Shown: positions 32,842 through 44,633 of the stretch, one piece after another | Layout: every line of letters starts with the position of its first letter | Position numbering within the stretch: the stretch's first letter is position 1 | NCBI GenBank assembly: GCA_037501455.1 | Contig: CM074863.1 | Location: 57,765,501 to 57,829,500, forward strand | Reading direction: 5' to 3' | Source: Lantana camara | Lineage: Eukaryota; Streptophyta; Magnoliopsida; Lamiales; Verbenaceae | Length of the DNA stretch: 64,000 nucleotides | The notes under the pieces: generated by a model | What the model was told of the DNA's origin: nothing | The model's input: the letters and a program-made list of their open reading frames with translations, nothing else | The model's database searches: none | Made by a program: the position numbers and the translations under genes

Positions 32842-34475
32842 TAAACCGAAATCTTTAACATGATTGTCTTTCAATTTCATATTCACTGGAGTGCTGAGCT
32901 TCCTTTATCCCTTTCTTAATTGAAATCCAAAAATTATCCTTGCGTTAACTGGGGTAACTATATGATCCCCAAACGAAACTCTTGAATTCAATTTCTGTTC
33001 CACTATGGAATTAATTTCTCGGCTTCCCTTGAAGAGTCAATCTCCAATTACTATCCCAATCATCAAGTTGCTATCATGACTGTAATTCTTTAAGTCTACT
33101 CTTGGTGAATTGAATTGGTCATAACCTGCTTACCTCCAAGGATACAATTTCCTCCCAAGTTCTTTCACCATTTTCGTTTGCTCTTCCCTATCTTCTGTTT
33201 TGCTCCCTAAACATGACAATTCAACTTGAATCTGAAAAATAAGCGCCATCCACCTAATTATAGGATCTCTAGCATCTTTACCTTTCATGAATAGATCATC
33301 CCAAGCTACTAGCTCGATTGAAATGATCTTCTTCTCCTACTTGAATTTGCTTCCCAATTAACTAAGTCTCAATTTAACAACACCCTGAATCTTGAATAAT
33401 TAGTACCCCAATCTCCTTCACCTTATCCTTGAATGAAATAGACTTCCTTGCCCGGTAGACGCGTCATCTTTGGTAGTACAAATTTCCCACAGTGAATTCT
33501 TTTATTCCGGATCTCATCCTTTGAATCATAACTTAATGAACTTGTCTTCGAACTTTTTCATATTTGATCCTTAGTCTAAAATTCCCCGGGGTAGCACTTT
33601 CTGTGAATTGATGATCCACGTTGGTAATTCTTAAATTTGAGATGCCTCCACTCGTTGCTCCATATCTTGCGATTCAACCACATCATGGTTGATAATCTTT
33701 AGAGTCATTACCCCGAGAATACCTCTTCCTTATATTAGAATTCCCTGATTTAAGCATCTTCGAAACTCCTTTTCCTTCCAACCCCTTGAATCACTCGCTA
33801 ACGGCAATCCGGTTATTCTCCCTCTGATTAATACTTTGCCTCTCTTGAGTACGTTCATTTACCATTCCCTATCTATCGACGTATTCCCTCAACACGACAA
33901 TTTATCTTGAATCAGAAAAATAAACTCGTCTTACCCAAATGTAGAATCTGAACATGTTGATTTCCCATAACTAGTTGTTTAATCTTTCTGGCTGTCGTGT
34001 TGGAAAGTTGAATCCAATTGATTTGAACCCAAATGTAGTTCCCAACTGGTACACCCTTCTCAAAGCCCGTAGTAGCTCAAAATTATCGAGCAAGTGGCCG
34101 TGGTCTGATATTCATTCCACAACCTGCAACTCACAACTTTCTTTGAAATAAATGCATGTAGGTAAGGCATGCTCATGTCACATAATGATCACATACTTAA
34201 TGCTCACGACTAAGATTTAATATAAATGCAGCAAGCAATTTATCAGTATTTAAAGTAAAACACGTTAAGCACATACTTTCAAATAATTCAAGATCAATTA
34301 ATTAACAATAAATAGCAGAAATCAATGCAAAGTACAAGTTGTCAAGTAGTCCAATTAATTCAGAGACTTCAAATAATTCAAATAATGTGCAAGACTCTCA
34401 AATTACCAATTAGTTCCTATGCCGTTCGACCTAGACATGACACGACACGACACTAGAACCTCGGTTTTGCAATCG
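32842..34475 (-). other. Second, truncated leader copy of the tandem gypsy element
   Basis: Nearly identical to 38838-40471 with only scattered substitutions. It follows the LTR at 34496-37023 through its own PBS and is cut at 32842. No coding frame is conserved. It is part of an LTR-internal-LTR-internal tandem. Confidence 0.85.
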
Positions 34476-34488
34476 GGCTCTGATACCA
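34476..34488 (-). other. Primer-binding site, left copy of the tandem gypsy element
   Basis: TGGTATCAGAGCC on the minus strand, seven bases from the LTR edge at 34496. Together with the PPT on the other side it shows that this LTR serves two internal regions. Confidence 0.9.
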
Positions 34489-34495
34489 CCTTAGA

Positions 34496-37023
34496 TGTAG
34501 CACCCCTATCCGTAGAGATACCACACCCCCGCACTATAGGCCGATCCACATACGAAATGGACAATCCGTACATGAACTAACCTATAGCGAACGGGTGACA
34601 AATAAAAGAAAAGACGAGCTAGGCGGGACAAAACCCCAAAGTAATACAGAATCAAAACATAACAGTTAAAAGCGGAAGCATTATTTCATAAATACATATA
34701 GGTACCAAACTAACTATCAATACATTATCATCTCTTACTAACCTATACATGATCAAGTATTCAGAATGTGATAATAACGGACATAACATGAGAAGTAGCA
34801 AAATATATACATGAGGGTACACTGCTAGACTCGTGACAATGCAAGACTGGACCAGACTCCCGCCTAGCACGACCGGCTCTCAAGTACCTGAAAAGTGAAG
34901 TATCAGTCTACCGAAGACTGAGTGAGGGGCATAAATATATATATTAGCGCAATCACATGCAAGTTATAACCTCGGGTAAGGTTTTATAATTAAAAGTAAT
35001 ATAAGTTCACAATCACATAAACTCGCCCGAGATTACAACTACCAGTATTATGTACTTGTTTATTTTCATGCAATCACATGCTTGCTTGTTTAATAGTCAA
35101 TAGGTGATCATGCAATTTACTTATCGTGCAATCGTGCGATAGTGTAATCATATAACACGTTCATGAAATGGAAATCATGCAATAACCCGAGGCGCATCCG
35201 TGGTGCCGGACTCGTCCCCAGTCTCCTTCTTCCTCCGGTTTGATGATGGGATTGCAAGGCCCCAACATCCAATCTCATTGAGTAGAGGGTACATGAATCC
35301 CTAAGCCCGGAGCTCCTTCCTCCACTAACCTCCTAGTGGATTCAGGGGTGACCCCAAACATGGTGAGGATGGCGCCAGAGTTACCCGTCAGCCCTTGCTT
35401 TCCCGGTTGGCTCTGGTCACTACCCTCGGGCCCAAACGTAACCGGTCATGCTACTCACCTAAACATGCACGAAACAATACATGGCTTGCTTGCTTGCTTG
35501 AACATGACTTGAAATGATCAATGATTTATAGAGATTATAATTATAAATACCTTTTTGGCCGAAATATCACATAAGGGATATACGGGTTCTATATAACTAA
35601 CAATTAAACCTCACCTTTACCGATAAAAGACAAGTAGGCACGGCCTACGGGGCTTTCTCCTCGTCCCTACAAAGCTGGTCTGTGCAAAACAGACGTGTAC
35701 ACGTGAGACTTGACTCTAAAATGGACCAAATATGACGAACGGCAGAAATGTAACGAGATGACGTGCAAATCACAATGTGGCATGAAAACATCTTGTTTCA
35801 GTACATATGGGATCATATAAAAGCAATTCGGGGTCAAAGAAGTCGTTGGATCGAGGGGCTAAAAATGTAATTTTATGCAGAATATTTTGTTATGCAATCC
35901 AGGTGGGAACGGCCGTTCCGGGTTCCCTTTGTAAATGGGAACGGTCGTTCCCATAATCCCCAAAAGCGCGCCAACGATTTCCAGTTTAAAATGCGCTGAG
36001 GCTGGGAACGGCCCTTCCGGCACAAGGCCAAAATGGGAACGGCCGTTCCCATACTCGGCCGCCTAATCATTTGAAAAGGTGGGAACGCCCCTTGAGGCTG
36101 GGAACGGTCGTTCCCAGTTTCTGAAACTGGAAGAACAGAGGAAAAACAGGGGAAGCTCTCGGTAAAGCACAACAAAGCCACCAAAATTCCATTTCCAATC
36201 AACAAAGTCATGATTTTCTGGAAATATGATACATACATATTCAAGAAATGATATCATAACACTTAAACATTCAAAGCATGAAATATTACCAAGAATTCCA
36301 AGTTTCCAAGTTCATGATCACACTTGATCATTCATGCTAAATATTCAAGAATCTCATGAATTAATCATGCCATAATTCAAGATATGATCATTTAATCATG
36401 CTTTGCATAACAAAGAGTTCAACTAGCATGCAATTCTCAAACCCTAGCTTCTACATAAATGCTCAAGAGACCATATATATCTCCACTTACATGCTCTTGA
36501 AGACAAAGAAATGGATGGAGAAGATGATGATGGCAACTAAACTTCAAAGCTTGCATTTCTTGAATAAACTTGATGAAATTTGATAAAATCTCTTCTTCCC
36601 TTCTCTACTTGAAGAACCGAAAGCAAGAAAGATGGATATGTTGGTGAATTTTGGATGAAATGATCTTGGGAAGCATGGAGATGCAATATACCGTGATTCA
36701 TCCTCCTTGATTTATGTGAAATGTATAAATTGCACTTTAGTCCCTCAATTATTTAAGTCATGCAATTAAGGATGAAAAGCTTTGGGAATTGATCAATTGA
36801 GTCCTTGAAAATGTTATGCAATTTGGTCCCGAAATTTAAAAGAATGAACATATAGGGGCAAGTTGACGATTAAATCCTATTCGGTAATTATTTCACGTAA
36901 TAAACATTTTCAAGTCATGAAAGAAATTCTTACTTTGATGTAAATTCATGAAAGTATTATAAATTATAATTTATAAAATTATTTTAAACATAAGATATTA
37001 ATAAATAAAATCGGGGCGTTACA
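34496..37023 (-). repeat. Shared LTR of the tandem gypsy element, left copy (2528 bp)
   Basis: Edges TGTAGCACCCC and GGGGCGTTACA on the plus strand. PPT on the right and PBS on the left. Contains a hairpin cluster (35905-36117), a candidate donor around 36492 and an acceptor at 34888. Compared with 40492-43089 it lacks about 60 bp near 35070 and 13 bp inside a hairpin near 36087. Confidence 0.92.
35905..36117 (-). repeat. GGGAACG...CGTTCCC hairpin cluster (left LTR)
   Basis: Six copies: 35905-35919, 35936-35953, 36004-36018, 36034-36051, a broken one at 36080-36087 and CTGGGAACGGTCGTTCCCAG at 36098-36117. Outer pairs (T-A or C-G) vary together. The arm-deleted copy is intact in the right LTR. 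Confidence 0.9.
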
Positions 37024-37060
37024 ACTCTCCCCCCCTTAAAAGGACCTGGTCCCCAGGTCC
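37024..37060 (-). other. Polypurine tract and adjacent hairpin of the tandem element
   Basis: Sense TTTTAAGGGGGGGAGAGT abuts the LTR; upstream GGACCTGG-GGA-CCAGGTCC (37060-37042) is a perfect 8-bp stem. Confidence 0.85.
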
Positions 37061-37092
37061 ACTGTCAAGTTTTGAAACGATGCACAAGTTAT

Positions 37093-37222
37093 AAGAGAAC
37101 CCCATCTCTTGAACAAGGAATGAAAGAACCCCGTCTTTCACAAGAAGTGAGAAAACCCCGTTTCTCAACAAGAAGTGAGCGAGCCCCGTCTCTCAACAGA
37201 AAAGGAGAGAGCCCCGTCTCTC
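37093..37222 (-). repeat. Array of five hairpins, constant loop, covarying stems
   Basis: AAGAGA-ACCCCA-TCTCTT (37093-37110), TGAAAGA-ACCCCG-TCTTTCA (37121-37140), TGAGAAA-ACCCCG-TTTCTCA (37148-37167), TGAGCGA-GCCCCG-TCTCTCA (37176-37195, one mismatch), GAGAGA-GCCCCG-TCTCTC (37205-37222). Period is about 28 bp. It lies between the gag-like ORF and the PPT, thus in the 3' UTR of the element. Confidence 0.9.
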
Positions 37223-37423
37223 ACATGCACTGAAGTCGTACAAGGAGTAGATAGCGAAAATAATGGCATGAATGTTGCATAGACAATTAGAATCATATAA
37301 ACAATTAAACCATTTAATCACATACTTATCACTCATAATTAATTAGTTTGCAATGCACACGAAATTAAATACAATAACAATAAGATCAGTGATGCACATG
37401 GTATGCATGGTTAAATGTACCGT

Positions 37424-38200
37424 TCACCATTGGTTGTATTGTGCATATAATTGGTACCTTCTTCTTCCCGGACCAGATTTACATTTACCTTTTTGCACTC
37501 CCCTCTCATGAACACCTTCCCGTGCTCGCACTGGTAATCTTCCACCCCCGGTCGATTTCGCACGTAGCCTTGAGCAAGTATCTATGTGATGCTCGTCACT
37601 CCCACAGTAGAGACATAATCCCAACCATTTCCTACAACCATCATAAGTGTGGTTATCACGTCCACAATAACTGCAAAGAAGTTTCCCGGAAGATGTTGTT
37701 GAAACTGGGATACGCGAAGTTCCCGAACTCGATCCAAGTGATTGTTTCTTTTTCTTGCGAGATCTTTCTTGAGAGGCCGGGGTAGGATAAGAGATAGGCC
37801 GCTTTCCTTTGTTGAGAGTTTGTCCCGACTTCGAACCTGAAGCCTGCCCGGGGTGAGGATTAGACCTTCTTGCCTCCAACGAGGTGGTGCCTCGGACCTT
37901 TTCTTGGGAGCCACTTGGAGTTAGTTTCCACACTCTTTTGATTTTCTTGAGTTGTGACCCGGTAGAATCCTTGTTTCCTTCAAAGGGTCTTGAGGATGGT
38001 TGGTTCTGAAATTTCCTAAATGTCATCGAAATTTGGCCCGGCTGTGATGATAAGACTCGCGACTCGGAGGAAACATACTCTTCTATCTTCTGATCCACTA
38101 AACGGACTAAGGACTTGAAGAACTCCTGAGGCTGAACCGGTGGGGGTAAATGCGGGGAAACTCTAAGCACTCGTTCCCTATAAGGGCGATCTTGAGACAT
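37424..38200 (-). CDS. Nucleocapsid-like protein with two CCHC zinc knuckles (258 aa)
   Basis: Open frame; upstream in-frame codons reach 38260, but the Met at 38200 (MSQDRPYRERVL) is the more gag-like start. Residues 1-60 are proline-rich with a short helix (FFKSLVRLVDQKIEEYV); the middle is Ser/Lys/Arg-rich; then come two knuckles, CSYCGRDNHTYDGC and CLYCGSDEHHIDTC, both C-x2-C-x4-H-x4-C, and a basic tail ending YNQW. The usual capsid (Retrotrans_gag) domain, protease and pol are absent. It is the only coding frame of an 8.6-kb LTR element and lies next to a hairpin array and PPT. CCHC knuckles of retroelements bind their RNA; a chaperone or packaging role is inference. Confidence 0.7.
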   Translation of the reverse strand: MSQDRPYRERVLRVSPHLPPPVQPQEFFKSLVRLVDQKIEEYVSSESRVLSSQPGQISMTFRKFQNQPSSRPFEGNKDSTGSQLKKIKRVWKLTPSGSQEKVRGTTSLEARRSNPHPGQASGSKSGQTLNKGKRPISYPTPASQERSRKKKKQSLGSSSGTSRIPVSTTSSGKLLCSYCGRDNHTYDGCRKWLGLCLYCGSDEHHIDTCSRLRAKSTGGGRLPVRAREGVHERGVQKGKCKSGPGRRRYQLYAQYNQW

Positions 38201-38260
38201 CCTGTTAATCAAGACACTGAATATGCATGTTGAATTAATATGCCAATACATGTTACACAC

Positions 38261-40471
38261 TCAGAAGTAATAATTCAGCATATTGGAGCAATTATGTTCA
38301 ATCGGGGAAATCATATATATGTAAAGAAATTAAAAATTAAAATAGCGCATGATGCACGTGCTTATGAATGCATTGAACCTGCCACCGGATTAATGGAAAA
38401 TTTTATCCCGACATGAAATTCCTTGTTTGTTGAATCATAAGCTTGTCTTGAACTGGTAATCAGTTCTTGTTTTCCCACGGTCTTCTATTCTTCAAATTTA
38501 TTTCACATCTACTTGGACCTTCCCACGGCTCAGTATTATGATTTCTGAAACCCGAAGTCTTCTATGCTCACAGAGTTAACATCTAGCTTACTCTTTAATA
38601 ATTACTCCCCAATTGTTGCCCAAATCCTCTTCATGGTTGTCACTTTGATCCAACTCCCTTGGTTACTCTTTAAGAGTTTGAATAATTGAATGAATTCCCC
38701 TTTCCATTGTTGGCACTCGATCACCCAACCTTTACCTAGCAATTCGTTGCCTTCTTTATCGTTTCCATTTGTTGCTTCATCTCTTTTAACGTAACCTCGC
38801 AACACGACAATTCAGCTTGGATCTGGAAATACCCAACTAAACCGAAATCTTTAACATGATTGTCTTTCAATTTCATATTCACTGGAGTGCTGAGCTTCCT
38901 TTATCCCTTTCTTAATTGAAATCCAAAAATTATCCTTGCGTTAACTGGGGTAACTATATGATCCCCAAACGAAACTCTTGAATTCAATTTCTGTTCCACT
39001 ATGGAATTAATTTCTCGGCTTCCCTTGAAGAGTCAATCTCCAATTACTATCCCAATCATCAAGTTGCTATCATGACTGTAATTCTTTAAGTCTACTCTTG
39101 GTGAATTGAATTGGTCATAACCTGCTTACCTCCAAGGATACAATTTCCTCCCAAGTTCTTTCACCATTTTCGTTTGCTCTTCCCTATCTTCTGTTTTGCT
39201 CCCTAAACATGACAATTCAACTTGAATCTGAAAAATAAGCGCCATCCACCCAATTATAGGATCTCTAGCATCTTTACCTTTCATGAATAGATCATCCCAA
39301 GCTACTAGCTCGATTGAAATGATCTTCTTCTCCTACTTGAATTTGCTTCCCAATTAACTAAGTCTCAATTTAACAACACCCTGAATCTTGAATAATTAGT
39401 ACCCCAATCTCCTTCACCTTATCCTTGAATGAAATAGACTTCCTTGCCCGGTAGACGCGTCATCTTTGGTAGTACAAATTTCCCACAGTGAATTCTTTTA
39501 TTCCGGATCTCATCCTTTGAATCATAACTTAATGAACTTGTCTTCGAACTTTTTCATATTTGATCCTTAGTCTAAAATTCCCCGGGGTAGCACTTTCTGT
39601 GAATTGATGATCCACGTTGGTAATTCTTAAATTTGAGATGCCTCCACTCGTTGCTTCATATCTTGCGATTCAACCACATCATGGTTGATAATCTTTAGAG
39701 TCATTACCCCGAGAATACCTCTTCCTTATATTAGAATTCCCTGATTTAAGCATCTTCGAAACTCCTTTTCCTTCCAACCCCTTGAATCACTCGCTAACGG
39801 CAATCCGGTTATTCTCCCTCTGATTAATACTTTGCCTCTCTTGAGTACGTTCATTTACCATTCCCTATCTATCGACGTATTCCCTCAACACGATAATTTA
39901 TCTTGAATCAGAAAAATAAACTCGTCTTACCCAAATGTAGAATCTGAACATGTTGATTTCCCATAACTAGTTGTTTAATCTTTCTGGCTGTCGTGTTGGA
40001 AAGTTGAATCCAATTGATTTGAACCCAAATGTAGTTCCCAACTGGTACACCCTTCTCAAAGCCCGTAGTAGCTCAAAATTATCGAGCAAGTGGCCGTGGT
40101 CTGATATTCATTCCACAACCTGCAACTCACAACTTTCTTTGAAATAAATGCATGTAGGTAAGGCATGCTCATGTCACATAATGATCACATACTTAATGCT
40201 CACGACTAAGATTTAATATAAATGCAGCAAGCAATTTATCAGTATTTAAAGTAAAACACGTTAAGCACATACTTTCAAATAATTCAAGATCAATTAATTA
40301 ACAATAAATAGCAGAAATCAATGCAAAGTACAAGTTGTCAAGTAGTCCAATTAATTCAGAGACTTCAAATAATTCAAATAATGTGCAAGACTCTCAAATT
40401 ACCAATTAGTTCCTATGCCGTTCGACCTAGACATGACACGACACGACACTAGAACCTCGGTTTTGCAACCG
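38261..40471 (-). other. Leader of the tandem gypsy element, complete copy
   Basis: About 2.2 kb of AT-rich noncoding DNA between the PBS and the zinc-knuckle ORF. The part from 38838 onward is repeated at 32842. I see no ORF with family features; a 67-codon frame at 38602-38805 is unsupported. Confidence 0.7.
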
Positions 40472-40484
40472 GGCTCTGATACCA
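40472..40484 (-). other. Primer-binding site, right copy of the tandem element
   Basis: TGGTATCAGAGCC on the minus strand, seven bases inside the LTR that starts at 40492. Confidence 0.9.
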
Positions 40485-40491
40485 CCTTAGA

Positions 40492-43089
40492 TGTAGCACC
40501 CCTATCCGTAGAGATACCACACCCCCGCACTATAGGCCGATCCACATACGAAATGGACAATCCGTACATGAACTAACCTATAGCGAACGGGTGAAAAATA
40601 AAAGAAAAGACGAGCTAGGCGGGACAAAACCCCAAAGTAATACAGAATCAAAACATAACAGTTAAAAGCGGAAGCATTATTTCATAAATACATATAGGTA
40701 CCAAACTAACTATCAATACATTATCATCTCTTACTAACCTATACATGATCAAGTATTCAGAATGTGATAATAACGGACATAACATGAGAAGTAGCAAAAT
40801 ATATACATGAGGGTACACTGCTAGACTCGTGACAATGCAAGACTGGACCAGACTCCCGCCTAGCACGACCGGCTCTCAAGTACCTGAAAAGTGAAGTATC
40901 AGTCTACCGAAGACTGAGTGAGGGGCATAAATATATATATTAGCGCAATCACATGCCAGTTATAACCTCGGGTAAGGTTTTATAATTAAAAGTAATATAA
41001 GTTCACAATCACATAAACTCGCCCGAGATTACAACAACCAGTATTATGTACTTGTTTATTTTCATGCAATCAATACATGGCCCTGGCGAGTGGGGGCGGT
41101 CTCCAACCTTACTCCAAATGTACATGAACATGCTTGCTTGTTTAATAGTCAATAGGTGATCATGCAATTTACTTATCATGCAATCGTACGATAGTGTAAT
41201 CATATAACACGTTCATGAAATGGAAATCATGCAATAACCCGAGGCGCATCCGTGGTGCCGGACTCGTCCCCAGTCTCCTTTCTTCCTCCGGTTTGATGAT
41301 GGGATTGCAAGGCCGCAACATCCAATCTCATTGAGCAGAGGGTACATGAATCCCTAAGCCCGGAGCTCCTTCCTCCACTAACCTCCTAGTGGATTCAGGG
41401 GTGACCCCAAACATGGTGAGGATAGCGCCAGAGTTACCCGTCAGCCCTTGCTTTCCCTGTTGGCTCTGGTCACTACCCTCGGGCCCAAACGTAACCGGTC
41501 ATGCTACTCGCCTAAACATGCACGAAACAATACATGGCTTGCTTGCTTGCTTGAACATGACTTGAAATGATCAATGATTTATAGAGATTATAATTATAAA
41601 TACCTTTTTGGCCGAAATATCACATAAGGGATATACGGGTTCTATATAACTAACAATTAAACCTCACCTTTACCGACAAAAGACAAGTAGGCACGGCCTA
41701 CGGGGCTTGCTCCTCGTCCCTACAAAGCTGGTCTGTGCAAAACAGACGTGTACACGTGAGACTTGACTCTAAAATGGACCAAATATGACGAACGGCAGAA
41801 ATGTAACGAGATGACGTGCAAATCACAATGTGGCATGAAAACATCTTGTTTCAGTACATATGGGATCATATAAAAGCAATTCGGGGTCAAAGAAGTCGTT
41901 GGATCGAGGGGCTAAAAATGTAATTTTATGCAGAATATTTTGTTCTGCAATCCAGGTGGGAACGGCCGTTCCGGGTTCCCTTTGTAAATGGGAACGGTCG
42001 TTCCCATAATCCCCAAAAACGCGCCAACGATTTCCAGTTTAAAATGCGCTGAGGCTGGGAACGGCCCTTCCGGTACAAGGCCAAAATGGGAACGACTGTT
42101 CCCATACTCGGCCGCCTAATCATTTGAAAAGGTGGGAACGCCCGTTCCCACAATGCCTTGAGGCTGGGAACGGTCGTTCCCAGTTTCTGAAACTGGAAGA
42201 ACAGAGGAAAAACAGGGGAAGCTCCTGGCAAAGCACAACAAAGCCACCAAAATTCCATTTCCAATCAACAAAGTCATGATTTTCTGGAAATATGATACAT
42301 ACATATTCAAGAAATGATATCATATTACTTAAACATTCAAAGCATGAAATATTACCAAGAATTCCAAGTTTCCAAGTTCATGATCACACTTGATCATTCA
42401 TGCTAAATATTCAAGAATCTCATGAATTAATCATGCCATAATTCAAGATATGATCATTTAATCATGCTTTGCATAACAAAGAGTTCAACTAGCATGCAAT
42501 TCTCAAACCCTAGCTTCTACATAAATGCTCAAGAGACCATATATATCTCCACTTACATGCTCTTGAAGACAAAGAAATGGATGGAGAAGATGATGATGGC
42601 AACTAAACTTCAAAGCTTGGATTTCTTGAATAAACTTGATGAAATTTGATAAAATCTCTTCTTCCCTTCTCTACTTGAAAAACCGAAAGCAAGAAAGATG
42701 GATATGTTGGTGAATTTTGGATGAAATGATCTTGGGAAGCTTGGAGATGCAATATACCGTGATTCATCCTCCTTGATTTATGTGAAATGTATAAATTGCA
42801 CTTTAGTCCCTCAATTATTTAAGTCATGCAATTAAGGATGAAAAGCTTTGGGAATTGATCAATTGAGTCCTTGAAAATGTTATGCAATTTGGTCCCGAAA
42901 TTTAAAAGAATGAACATATAGGGGCAAGTTGACGATTAAATCCTATTCGGTAATTATTTCACGTAATAAACATTTTCAAGTCATGAAAGAAATTCTTACT
43001 TTGATGTAAATTCATGAAAGTATTATAAATTATAATTTATAAAATTATTTTAAACATAAGATATTGATAATTAAAATCGGGGCGTTACA
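40492..43089 (-). repeat. 5' LTR of the tandem gypsy element, right copy (2598 bp)
   Basis: Same edges as the left copy. It retains the ~60-bp ggccctggcgagtggggg block near 41080 and an intact hairpin GTGGGAACG-CC-CGTTCCCAC (42132-42151). The right edge lies inside an older gypsy RT (GATGATAAG | TGTAAC). Confidence 0.92.
41958..42183 (-). repeat. GGGAACG...CGTTCCC hairpin cluster (right LTR)
   Basis: Six hairpins: 41958-41972, 41989-42006, 42057-42071, 42087-42104 (TGGGAACG-AC-TGTTCCCA), 42132-42151 (perfect 9-bp stem) and 42164-42183. Confidence 0.9.
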
Positions 43090-44300
43090 CTTATCATCCC
43101 ATTCGAATTTTACTTCGTTCTTAGTTAAACGAGTCAACGGGGGCAGCAATTTTAGAGAAATCCTTAACAAATCTGCTGTAGTAGCCGGCCAACCCAAGAA
43201 AGCTTCTAATCTCTGAGGAATTTCTCGGTCTTTCCCAACGAAGCACGGACTCAACCTTAGATGGATCAACTTCAATCCCATCACCTGAAATTATATGACC
43301 CAAGAACATAACTCGATCGATCCAGAACTCACACTTGCTGAAGATTGCATACAACTTGTGTTCTCCCAAGGTTTCCAAGAGGATCCGAAGGGGTTGTGCA
43401 TGCTCTTCAACTGACCTCGAATACACCAAAATGTCATCTATAAATATAGCCACGAACTTATCAACAAATGGCCTGAACACTCAGTGCATCATATCCATAA
43501 ATACGGCTGGAGCATTAGTTAATCCAAATGGCATGGCAACGAATTCAAAGTGCCCATATCGTGTATTAAAACCAGTCTTCGGAATATCTTACTCCCTAAT
43601 TCGCAGCTGATAATAACCCTGCCTCAAATCAAACTTGGAGTAGACTTTGAAACCTTGCAAAATATCAAACAACTCCTTGATGTGAGGCAAAGGGTACTTG
43701 TTCTTCACAGTCGTCAGATTCAGCTCACGGTAATCTATACACATCCATACCGTTCCATCTTTCTTCTGTAGAAATAAAATGGGAGCACCCCACGAAGAAG
43801 TGCTTGGACGGATGTACCCGCAAGCTAGAAGTTCATCAAGCTACGTCTTTAACTCCTTTAATTCAGCAGGAGCCATTCTGTAGGAAGTGTTTGAGAAAGG
43901 CTCTGCTCCGGGATAGAGGTCTATTACGAACTCGATGTCCCTATTAGGTGGTAGAGAACCCAAAGTCTTAGGGAATATATTGGTATACTTTCGCATGACC
44001 TCTGTCTCCTCAAGTTTGGCCTGATCCTTCGGTTTATTCAAAAGGTAGGCCACAAAACCTGTCACACTGTCCCGGACCAGTTTACTAGGCTCAAATATGG
44101 AAATAAATGGGCTTCACTTCACCTTCTCGCCCTTAAACACCACTGAACCAAAAGAAACTTTCTTCTCTCGGCAATCCATCTGAGCCCCATGTTCAAATAA
44201 CCAATCACATCGTATCTCTGCATCGGCATTTCTATCAAATCTGCAAAGAAAATCCGACCTTTGAAGCTCACCAGACAACCCTGAAAAACCCTGCAAGTTG
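43090..44300 (-). pseudogene. Gypsy reverse transcriptase remnant, truncated by the tandem element
   Basis: Right to left: MTGFVAYLLNKPKDQAKL, EFVIDLYPGAEPF and MAPAELKELKT (44065-43841), then fingers/palm in a broken frame, and 43480-43121 with [40 protein letters not shown] and [13 protein letters not shown]. It ends at KFEWDDK where the LTR is inserted. RNase H and integrase are missing; they are not found to the left of 32842, so the insertion was followed by deletion. Confidence 0.9.
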
Positions 44301-44633
44301 CTAAACTACCACCAAGAGGAGAGCTAACCACGTAATCGTGGGCACACAAGAAACAGGCAAGCACATAGAAGACGCAATGTCCCGGGAAATAAAGGAATGT
44401 GTGGCCCCGGGATCAAATAATACATGTAATGTAGTGCCATGAATGCTTATAGTACCTTCAACCACGGCATTTGGGTCAATTTCCACCATTTTTTCTTCCT
44501 CAGCACCCAATGCATAAGCCCTGGCTTGAATTGCAGGCCTTGGGTTATCTTTCTTCTTCGGGCATATACTCACCATGTGCTCTGGGGATCCATAAACAAA
44601 GCACCTCTTATGAAGCTTGAAACAGTTATCCAC
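44301..44633 (-). pseudogene. Gypsy Gag zinc knuckle and protease remnant
   Basis: A 110-codon frame with a damaged knuckle (CFVYGSPEHMVSIC; the second Cys has become Tyr) and an aspartic protease site LFDPGATHSFIS (usual LFDSGATHSF). A frameshift follows before the VSSPLGGSL linker read at 44364-44119. Confidence 0.88.

Noticed and set aside
34652..34870. 72-codon minus-strand frame repeated identically at 40648-40866
   Set aside because: It is identical because the LTR is duplicated; it lies across the LTR 3' part with no features and overlaps the candidate splice region.
35873..36244. 123-codon minus-strand frame (and relatives at 41926-42323)
   Set aside because: Repetitive text (SQPQ, NGRSH) is just the translation of the GGGAACG hairpins; frames differ between the two LTR copies.
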